DNA of 5,412 nucleotides from Thermomicrobiaceae bacterium (GTDB lineage: Bacteria > Chloroflexota > Chloroflexia > Thermomicrobiales > Thermomicrobiaceae). The notes under the pieces are model-generated. The model was given only the letters and a program-made list of their open reading frames with translations. It was not told the origin of the DNA and ran no database searches. A program made the translations under genes and the position numbers. Shown in pieces: positions 1-4,397 of the stretch. Where the stretch lies: NCBI GenBank assembly GCA_007123655.1, contig SKKR01000083.1, forward strand, positions 1 through 5,412, in the 5' to 3' direction. Each line of letters begins with the position of its first letter. Within the stretch, counting starts at the first letter, position 1.

Positions 1-455
1 ACATGGTCACCGAAGCGCAGATGGAGCGCTGGGTTGCCGATTTCGATTCCTGGGATCTCTGCGATCAGATCTGCCGGCTCTTCGAAAAAACCCCGTACGT
101 TCAACGGAAGATCAACGAATGGAGTGATTCAGACGAGGAGTTCGTCAAGCGGGCTGCGTTTGTACTTATCGCCGGTGTGGCGGTACGCGAAAAGCAGGCA
201 CCGGACGAGCAGTTTCTGGGGTATCTCCGACTGATCCGCGAACAGGCAACCGATGATCGAAACTTCGTCAGGAAGGCGATCAACTGGGCGCTTCGTAACA
301 TCGGCAAGCGCAATCGCCGGCTGAACCAGAGCGCCGTTTCGCTCGCGATGGAGCTGAAAGAGTCCGGCGACAGGAGCGCTCGCTGGATCGGGAGCAACGC
401 CTACCGCGAGCTGACCAGTGAGAAGGTGCAGGAGCGACTGGCCCGGACGGAGTAA
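1..455 (+). CDS. alkD: AlkD-like DNA alkylation repair protein, 3' part (N-terminus outside window)
   Basis: The visible 150 residues match the C-terminal two thirds of the AlkD family, HEAT-like (ALK) repeat DNA glycosylases that remove positively charged alkylated purines such as 3-methyladenine and 7-methylguanine without flipping the base. Family members are about 220-240 residues, and the frame is open to the left edge, so the ATG at position 3 is probably internal. Numbering from that Met, the SWDLCD segment gives Trp17 and Asp21, and INWALRNIGKRN gives Trp95 and Arg98. These have the spacing I recall for the Trp/Asp and Trp/Arg active-cleft residues of Bacillus cereus AlkD (W109/D113, W187/R190). 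Arg50 in KRAAFVLI is a likely further DNA-contact residue. The protein is soluble, with no membrane segment. The gene converges on the small-protein gene that ends 19 bases further on. Family assignment is firm; substrate range is inferred from the family. Confidence 0.88.
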   Translation, partial: MVTEAQMERWVADFDSWDLCDQICRLFEKTPYVQRKINEWSDSDEEFVKRAAFVLIAGVAVREKQAPDEQFLGYLRLIREQATDDRNFVRKAINWALRNIGKRNRRLNQSAVSLAMELKESGDRSARWIGSNAYRELTSEKVQERLARTE

Positions 456-456
456 T

Positions 457-468
457 GCGCCCGGGCGC
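457..468. repeat. GC palindrome between convergent genes
   Basis: GCGCCCGGGCGC is a perfect 12-base palindrome filling most of the 19-base gap between the converging AlkD-like and small membrane protein genes. As RNA it could fold as a 4-bp GC stem with a CCGG loop on either strand. No U-tract follows, so a role as a shared transcription end is only a guess. Confidence 0.3.
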
Positions 469-474
469 CGGAGT

Positions 475-591
475 TCAGACCCCGGTGGTACACATGGTGA
501 GCAGCAGGTATCCGACCAGCATGAGAAACCCGATCCAGAGGATGTTCTTGATGCAGCCGCATCCGCAGCCACCTCCGGTCTGACTTGACAT
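475..591 (-). CDS. 38-residue Cys/Gly-rich single-pass membrane protein, hypothetical
   Basis: I do not recognise a named family. The predicted protein begins MSSQTGGGCGCGC, with Cys9, Cys11 and Cys13 alternating with glycine. One hydrophobic segment follows at about residues 16-33 (NILWIGFLMLVGYLLL), then a short tail with Cys34. Lys15 sits at the membrane edge. The ATG at 591-589 is preferred because GGAG lies 6 bases upstream on the minus strand, backed by GAGGTG a little further out. The frame stays open upstream to an ATG at 729, but that extension has no SD support and no protein-like features. The gene converges with the AlkD-like gene and diverges from the M24 gene. The Cys cluster next to the membrane could bind metal, carry a thiol modification or form disulfides; nothing in the sequence decides which. 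The well-placed SD and the orderly membrane segment argue for a real gene. Confidence 0.6.
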   Translation of the reverse strand: MSSQTGGGCGCGCIKNILWIGFLMLVGYLLLTMCTTGV

Positions 592-622
592 CGTGTGCTC
601 CGCACCTCGAAATCGTTCTGTC

Positions 623-641
623 TGGCTATCCATGGTAGCCA
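623..641. repeat. Inverted repeat in the divergent intergenic region
   Basis: TGGCTA and TAGCCA form perfect 6-base arms around TCCATGG, a compact palindrome about 30 bases upstream of the small membrane protein start and about 110 upstream of the M24 start. Its size and position would suit a repressor site or a small hairpin at the 5' end of a transcript. No regulator gene is in the window. Confidence 0.3.
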
Positions 642-701
642 TGCGATGGGAACACCCCGGTTCACACTGCCGGCAAGCTGCGAACTCGCGGCTGATCGGT
701 G

Positions 702-714
702 TCAAACTGGTTGA
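702..714. repeat. Short operator-like inverted repeat upstream of the M24 gene
   Basis: TCAAACTGGTTGA pairs at 5 of 6 positions around a central T, 35 bases before the M24 start codon. It overlaps a TTGAAC element at 711-716. A regulator-binding role is speculative, and chance occurrence is quite possible at this length. Confidence 0.2.
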
Positions 715-737
715 ACAGTCAGCAGGCACAGGAATAT

Positions 738-745
738 GAGGAGGA
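738..745 (+). promoter_or_regulatory. Strong ribosome binding site that fixes the M24 start
   Basis: GAGGAGGA is a near-ideal SD site. Its GGAGG core ends 5 bases before the ATG at 750. An ATG at 746 is only 1 base from the core and opens a different frame with no family match, so the start at 750 is chosen. Confidence 0.8.
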
Positions 746-749
746 ATGA

Positions 750-1907
750 ATGCACACGAGCCTCCCGTTCACCGTTCAGGAGTATCGGCGCAGGCTGGAG
801 CGCATCCAGTCGACGTTGCGCCAGCGGGGGATCGACCTGTTCCTAATCACCGTCCCGGAAAACAACTTTTACCTGACCGGCTATCAGACAACAGGCTATT
901 ACATGTATCAGGCAGTGCTGATTCCCGCGTCCGGAGACCCCGTCCCGATCGTGCGGAGCCTGGAGCAGACACTGCTTGAATCCGGAACCTGGATCGGGTC
1001 GGGAGAGTTCTATCTGGACACTGATGACCCGGCGCCGTTTACCGCCGGTGTGATCCAGGAGCGGTTTGGTGAGCGGCTGACGCTGGCCGTGGAAGAGAAC
1101 AGCTTCTTCCTGCCGGTCGGGGCCCATCGGCGTCTGGCCGAGTCACTTCCCAATGCCACGCTGGTCGACGGCTCCGGCATCGTTGAGCGGGAGCGCCTGG
1201 TCAAGTCCGTGCAGGAGATCGATTACATCCGTCAGGCAGCGAACGCGGCCACACGGGGGATGGAGACAGGTCTGAATGCCGTGAAGCCAGGAATAACCGA
1301 GAATGAACTGGCCGCGCTGGTGTACCGTGAACTGCTTCCGGCCGGGAGTGAGTACCCGGGAGACCAGCCATACGTCGCGGCCGGGCCGCGATCCGGGCTC
1401 GCCCACGCAACGTGGTCGGGACGTCCGGTCGAACACGGTGACATTGTTTTCTTCGAGGTTGGTGGTTGTGTGAAACGCTACTCCGCCGCCCACATGCGTG
1501 TCGTGTCCGCCGGCAAACCGGATCGTGAGACGAACCGCAGGGCAGACGTGGTTTCCGAGGCGCTCAGCGCGGCGATTGACACCATCCGCCCCGGCGCAAC
1601 CTCGGGGGAGGTCGACCGGGCCTGCCGGGGGACGATCGAGCGCGCCGGTTACGGCCATCTGTTTCGCCATCGAACCGGTTACTCGCTAGGTATCGCCTTT
1701 CCACCCGGCTGGGGCGAGGGCCATATCATGGACCTCAAACCGGACGATCCGGCAATCCTCCAAGCGGATACCGTCTTCCATCTGGTTCCGATCCTGCACG
1801 AGCCAGGCGTGCACGGAATCGGCATGAGCGAGACGGTTCTGGTGACGGACACCGGGTGCGAGGTGCTGACTGACTACCCGCGAGAGCTTGTCGTCCGGAA
1901 CACCTGA
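750..1907 (+). CDS. M24 family hydrolase, ectoine hydrolase (DoeA/EutD)-like, metal-ligand-poor
   Basis: This 385-residue protein has the creatinase/prolidase layout: an N-terminal creatinase-like domain (about 10-145) and a C-terminal pita-bread domain (about 155-380). M24 aminopeptidases need five metal ligands (Asp, Asp, His, Glu, Glu). Here the first Asp site is Glu236 (VFFEVGG), the second is Ala247 (YSAAHMR), the His of the usual GHG motif is Tyr311 (HRTGYSLG) and the first Glu is Val346 (FHLVP). Only Glu361 (MSETVLVT) remains. That pattern, with HRTGYSLGIAFPPGWGEG and the ending SETVLVTDTGCEVLTDYPREL, is what I recall for ectoine hydrolase DoeA/EutD, which opens the ectoine ring without metal. 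A true Xaa-Pro peptidase is unlikely. No doeB-type deacetylase or ectoine transporter lies nearby, so substrate is inferred; another cyclic amidine or amide is possible. The protein has no signal peptide and is probably cytoplasmic and monocistronic. Confidence 0.82.
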   Translation: MHTSLPFTVQEYRRRLERIQSTLRQRGIDLFLITVPENNFYLTGYQTTGYYMYQAVLIPASGDPVPIVRSLEQTLLESGTWIGSGEFYLDTDDPAPFTAGVIQERFGERLTLAVEENSFFLPVGAHRRLAESLPNATLVDGSGIVERERLVKSVQEIDYIRQAANAATRGMETGLNAVKPGITENELAALVYRELLPAGSEYPGDQPYVAAGPRSGLAHATWSGRPVEHGDIVFFEVGGCVKRYSAAHMRVVSAGKPDRETNRRADVVSEALSAAIDTIRPGATSGEVDRACRGTIERAGYGHLFRHRTGYSLGIAFPPGWGEGHIMDLKPDDPAILQADTVFHLVPILHEPGVHGIGMSETVLVTDTGCEVLTDYPRELVVRNT

Positions 1908-1916
1908 CAGACAAAC

Positions 1917-1940
1917 CCCGCCGGAGATTTCTCCGGCGGG
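1917..1940. terminator. Hairpin terminator shared by converging genes
   Basis: A perfect 10-bp GC-rich stem (CCCGCCGGAG with CTCCGGCGGG, loop ATTT) starts 10 bases after the M24 stop and lies 29 bases beyond the catalase stop on the other strand. Neither side has a full U-tract. The minus-strand side continues GGTTTGTCTGT, which is moderately T-rich, and the plus-strand side AGTTGGTTCGG is poorer. Its symmetry and its place between converging genes support a bidirectional terminator. Confidence 0.75.
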
Positions 1941-1968
1941 AGTTGGTTCGGCACGGTAGTGGAGTCGT

Positions 1969-2853
1969 TTAGCCGAGCTTTCGGACGATCTCTTCAAGAT
2001 CCTCCGGGCTGACAGCCGGGGCGAAACTCTCCGGCGCTTCCGGGAAGTCAGGTTTCTCGGAGCTGCCTTCCGGCGGGCCGTCGACGACTTCCAGGTCGCC
2101 GCTTCCGTCGGGAGACGGGCCCTTCCAGATCTTTGACATTTCCTTGAAGTCATCGTAGCTGAAGCGGTACAGCTTGCGTTGGAACCCGGCATCCTCGAAC
2201 TTGCGAGCCTCCGGGAACTCGTTGTTCTCGATCTCCGGAATCGGGAGCATCTTCTTGACGTCGGTCCCGGTCAGTTCCTCGAGCGCCTTGGCGTAGGCCA
2301 GCGCGTGCACGCCGCCGCGAACCAGCAAGTAGCCGAGCATCTCCCGGGCAACAGGGTGGTCGGTCATCTCGTAAACACGCAGCTTCTGCGTGCGCGCGCC
2401 AACTTCCAGGAAGAAGTTATGCAGCAGGTCCAGCTTCAGGTTGCCGCTGGAGAAGACGTAATCGCCATTCCAGTGACCGCCCATGGAGTTCCCTGGAAGG
2501 GTTCCCTGCCCGCTCACGATGAAGTGGTGCGCGTTTCTGAGATCCTTGGCGTCGGCCATCGGAGTGGTCGTGGGGTGTCCGTGCTTCATCGAGTCTGTCA
2601 GCATCGAGTTCACAGTCGCCGACACCAGTTCGATGTGGCCGATCTCCTCGGTTGCGATGTTCGCGATCAGGTCGTAGTAGGGGCGGATCCGGGCTCGACC
2701 CCGAAAGTTGAATGACTGGTACATGTAGTTCATCAGGGTCGACATCTCGCCGAAGCGGCCGCCCATCAACTCATTGACTGCCGACGCTGCGTTCGGATCA
2801 GGCTCTTTCGGCATTGGAAGCTCGATCTGCAGTTTGTCGATGCGGAGAAACAT
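1969..2853 (-). CDS. Manganese catalase (non-haem, di-manganese)
   Basis: The product is a 294-residue di-manganese catalase that converts hydrogen peroxide to water and oxygen in the cytoplasm, as a ferritin-like four-helix bundle forming hexamers in known members. All five expected metal ligands are visible: Glu36 (FGEMSTLMNY), Glu70 and His73 (ATEEIGHIELV), Glu150 (NFFLEVGARTQ) and His183 (GGVHALAYAKALE). The first three numbers match those I recall for the Thermus thermophilus enzyme. The start MFLRIDKLQIELP is typical of the family. I take the ATG at 2853-2851, which has AAAGGAG 6 bases upstream; a TTG immediately before it would be only 3 bases from the SD. Beyond about residue 243 is an acidic, Pro/Ser-rich tail of about 50 residues, the variable part of the family. 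It converges with the M24 gene and shares its terminator. The enzyme is complete and intact. Confidence 0.95.
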   Translation of the reverse strand: MFLRIDKLQIELPMPKEPDPNAASAVNELMGGRFGEMSTLMNYMYQSFNFRGRARIRPYYDLIANIATEEIGHIELVSATVNSMLTDSMKHGHPTTTPMADAKDLRNAHHFIVSGQGTLPGNSMGGHWNGDYVFSSGNLKLDLLHNFFLEVGARTQKLRVYEMTDHPVAREMLGYLLVRGGVHALAYAKALEELTGTDVKKMLPIPEIENNEFPEARKFEDAGFQRKLYRFSYDDFKEMSKIWKGPSPDGSGDLEVVDGPPEGSSEKPDFPEAPESFAPAVSPEDLEEIVRKLG

Positions 2854-3004
2854 CAACGACTCCTTTCAACTACCGGCAGGGGCAACGCACCCGTGTTACC
2901 CGTCCGGTGTACTCGTACTATTGACCGGCTCACTCCGAGCACCAGCGACCGCACGGAACGCACCCGGTCATTCCACGGCGCCAATCAAACCGGATAGCGC
3001 GTTC

Positions 3005-3072
3005 GGTGTCGATACGGGCTGTTCGCGAATCTCTGGAACTGTGTGGAAATCGGTTGCCTGAACCGTGACACC
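3005..3072 (+). repeat. Nested inverted repeats, possible three-helix RNA
   Basis: GGTGTC (3005-3010) is the exact complement of GACACC (3067-3072). Inside it are GTTC/GAAC (3021-3024 with 3036-3039) and CGGTT/AACCG (3051-3055 with 3061-3065, 5-base loop). Together they could form a three-way junction. Each helix is short and could occur by chance in GC-rich DNA. Confidence 0.25.
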
Positions 3073-3130
3073 TGGCCGCCCCTCCCCGTCGATTCACGCT
3101 GATTCGTCCGCAAGTCCGGTGCCGAACGGT

Positions 3131-3170
3131 GTGTCTGTCCGGCCTGCCTCCCGCACCCGGTGGGAGACAC
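3131..3170 (+). repeat. Inverted repeat in the upstream region of the membrane protein gene
   Basis: GTGTCT (3131-3136) complements AGACAC (3165-3170). Between them, CTCCC (3148-3152) can alternatively pair with GGGAG (3162-3166). The two pairings compete for bases 3165-3166. A role is not evident. Confidence 0.25.
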
Positions 3171-3281
3171 TTCGATCTTCGCTGAGCCAGGGTTAACGGC
3201 GTGTATCAATTCGGCGGCGGACGCGACACAATCGTTACCCGTGCAGCTGGCAGCGCCTCGTCCTGTGGCAAAATGATCCAA

Positions 3282-3299
3282 TCCGGCCGCCTGGCCGGA
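3282..3299 (+). repeat. Perfect 7-bp hairpin in the leader of the DUF6391-like gene
   Basis: TCCGGCC and GGCCGGA form a perfect stem around a GCCT loop, ending 31 bases before the GTG start of the downstream gene. It would form a stable hairpin upstream of the ribosome site. No U-tract follows, so it is not a standard terminator. Confidence 0.4.
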
Positions 3300-3330
3300 A
3301 TCGTGGAACGGCTACCTGACGAGGCCGCGG

Positions 3331-4053
3331 GTGTTCATCTTCCTGATCATCGTGACCGCCTATGTGCTCGTTGTCGCCATGCTGGCGATCGGCGTGGTGG
3401 GAGCGCATCCCGGCGTGATCAGACCGATGGTACGAGCGCCACGACACCTGGTTCGCTTGCTTCTCAGCCGCCAGATGCGCCGGAACCACGCGCTGGAGCA
3501 CGCGACGATCAACCTGCTGCGCCGTCGGCACGCCCGGATTACGCTATTCGGCATGCCGGACCAGCATGGATTTCATCTCCGCGGCCGGGTGCCGCACGAC
3601 GCTGTGATCCGCGCCACTCAGGAGGGAATCCGCCGTCTGAAGCAGGGAGAGCGATCGCTTGCCTGGAGCCGCCGTTGTCCGACATCCCTGGTTGCGACGC
3701 AAGTAATCCTTTCGGTGATCTTTCTGGTGATTGTGCTGTCAATCTGGCGGGAGTTCATCGCGCCGGTGCTACTCACCGCGCTGATGGCCGGCGCGCTCCT
3801 CGGCCCGCCCGTCAGCCCGTATGTCCAGCGCTGGCTTCTGGTCGAGCCCGATCCGGGTTCGCTCGAGTTCCGCGATCTGGAGATCGAGGAACCGACCGGG
3901 AGGCTCCGGATCCTGTCATTTCTTCTGACCTCGCCAATGTTCGTGCGAACCGCTAGCGGCAGTGGGAGTGGCCGGGCGGAGGAAGGCGACGTTACGCTGA
4001 TCACATCCGACCAGCAGGAACTTGCCGCCGGAAGCTATCGCGTCCGCGAGTAA
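3331..4053 (+). CDS. DUF6391-like membrane protein with NHALEHATI motif
   Basis: This is a 240-residue membrane protein of unknown function. Segment 1 is about residues 2-24, a soluble loop with the hallmark NHALEHATINLL spans about 50-115, and a hydrophobic hairpin runs from about 121 to 160, followed by a soluble tail. From memory, DUF6391 proteins of cyanobacteria and Chloroflexota share the NHALEHAT block, a later glycine/phenylalanine stretch (here GFHLRG) and a block like LAxHPxCGTN. In this copy that last block reads LAWSRRCPTSL: Cys116 and Thr118 are kept and the usual His is lost. His53, Glu56 and His57 form HxxEH, the same spacing as the zinc site of M16 peptidases, though nothing else resembles M16. 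The GTG start is chosen because GAGG lies 6 bases upstream (3321-3324) and the frame closes at a TGA at 3274. The gene is flanked by opposite-strand genes, giving no functional hint. Confidence 0.72.
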   Translation: MFIFLIIVTAYVLVVAMLAIGVVGAHPGVIRPMVRAPRHLVRLLLSRQMRRNHALEHATINLLRRRHARITLFGMPDQHGFHLRGRVPHDAVIRATQEGIRRLKQGERSLAWSRRCPTSLVATQVILSVIFLVIVLSIWREFIAPVLLTALMAGALLGPPVSPYVQRWLLVEPDPGSLEFRDLEIEEPTGRLRILSFLLTSPMFVRTASGSGSGRAEEGDVTLITSDQQELAAGSYRVRE

Positions 4054-4106
4054 TACTGCGGAGCGACGAAGCTCGGTTGCGAAGGGATCTTATATCTGCC
4101 GGGGGT

Positions 4107-4235
4107 TCAGTCTCGACCCGGCGGATCGATCGTTACCGGGACAGGAACACGCACCGGCTGCTGGCGTCGCGGTGCGAGCGCGCTGCGCAGGCGGTCGAGG
4201 CCGTTCTGACACCATCGTTTCAGTTGCTCGAGCAT
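4107..4235 (-). CDS. 42-residue hypothetical protein
   Basis: I do not recognise this small gene. The predicted product starts MLEQLKRWCQNGLDRLRSAL, a basic amphipathic helix with Trp8 and Cys9. It continues with a basic APRRQQ turn and a Pro/Val-alternating stretch (PVRVPVPVTIDPPGRD) that ends in Asp. There is no membrane segment. On the minus strand GGAGGAG lies 9 bases before the ATG, one of the strongest SD sites in the window and the main reason for the call. It sits in a 344-base gap between the DUF6391-like gene, which it converges on with 53 bases between stops, and the phosphofructokinase gene, from which it diverges. The amphipathic start could bind a membrane surface or a partner protein. 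A chance open frame cannot be excluded; conservation in relatives would decide. Confidence 0.5.
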   Translation of the reverse strand: MLEQLKRWCQNGLDRLRSALAPRRQQPVRVPVPVTIDPPGRD

Positions 4236-4270
4236 TAATCGTTTCTCCTCCGGGTATCTGTGAGGTCGCC

Positions 4271-4299
4271 TTGCCGGTTCGTCCGATCACTGTTATAAC
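4271..4299 (+). promoter_or_regulatory. Sigma-70-type promoter for the phosphofructokinase gene
   Basis: TTGCCG (4271-4276) and TATAAC (4294-4299) are separated by exactly 17 bases, matching the -35 and -10 consensus at 4 of 6 and 5 of 6 positions. Transcription would start near 4306, giving a leader of about 92 bases before the ATG at 4398. It is the clearest promoter in the window. Confidence 0.6.
4292..4299. promoter_or_regulatory. Palindromic -10 element, possible divergent promoter
   Basis: GTTATAAC is a perfect 8-base palindrome, so the same TATAAC hexamer reads on both strands. On the minus strand it is 57 bases upstream of the 42-residue gene's start. No good minus-strand -35 element lies 16-18 bases away (best AACTCC or TAACTC), so minus-strand activity would depend on the -10 alone or on an activator. 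Confidence 0.4.
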
Positions 4300-4309
4300 G
4301 CATCGGCCG

Positions 4310-4378
4310 TGCCCGGAGTTACCTGTACCATCCCGAACATCGAAAGTGCCGGGCAACAGGCGTGTCTGCTGGAACACG
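4310..4378 (+). promoter_or_regulatory. Structured leader of the phosphofructokinase mRNA
   Basis: TGCCCGG (4310-4316) is the exact complement of CCGGGCA (4349-4355), a 7-bp GC-rich stem beginning a few bases after the predicted transcription start. Next comes a second hairpin, CGTGT/ACACG (4361-4365 with 4374-4378, loop of 8). CCTGT (4322-4326) can also pair with ACAGG (4356-4360), giving an alternative or pseudoknotted fold. It ends 19 bases before the start codon, where the SD is weak. No known riboswitch class is recognised. Confidence 0.35.
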
Positions 4379-4397
4379 GTGAAGTGGATTATACCCG

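Larger units (their letters stand above)
2854..3330. other. Long gene-free region between divergent genes, with several inverted repeats
   Basis: About 477 bases separate the catalase start (-) from the DUF6391-like start (+). I find no convincing protein: open frames on both strands are Arg/Pro-rich or His/Arg/Ser-rich, lack SD sites and resemble nothing known. I find no tRNA and no riboswitch consensus that I can recognise. It should hold both promoters, but no clear -35/-10 pair stands out on either strand. It contains inverted repeats at 3005-3072, 3131-3170 and 3282-3299, which may be leader RNA structure or regulator sites. Confidence 0.6.

Noticed and set aside
700..705. Perfect TTGACA on the minus strand upstream of the small membrane protein gene
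   Set aside because: The sequence 16-18 bases downstream is GC-rich (CGCAGC) with no -10 element.
592..729. N-terminal extension of the 38-residue membrane protein to an ATG at 729
   Set aside because: The extension has no SD and no protein-like features, and would fill the region needed for both divergent promoters. The internal ATG at 591 has a well-spaced GGAG.
711..740. TTGAAC plus TATGAG spaced 18 bases as a promoter for the M24 gene
   Set aside because: The -10 would overlap the strong SD and put the transcript start at the start codon, which makes no sense for an SD-led gene.
3018..3040. tRNA T-arm look-alike around GTTCGCGAATC
   Set aside because: No acceptor, D or anticodon arm can be drawn around it.
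3061..3180. Cobalamin-type riboswitch in the long gap
   Set aside because: Some GC blocks look similar on a quick read, but the core consensus elements are absent on both strands.
2985..3281. A 98-codon minus-strand open frame in the long gap
   Set aside because: No SD, no recognisable motif, and a composition typical of non-coding GC-rich DNA.
3201..3956. A 251-codon open frame on the plus strand overlapping the DUF6391-like gene
   Set aside because: It is Arg/Pro/Ala-rich with no domain, overlaps a gene with clear membrane segments and a family motif, and has no SD. It is a frame shadow of GC-rich coding DNA.
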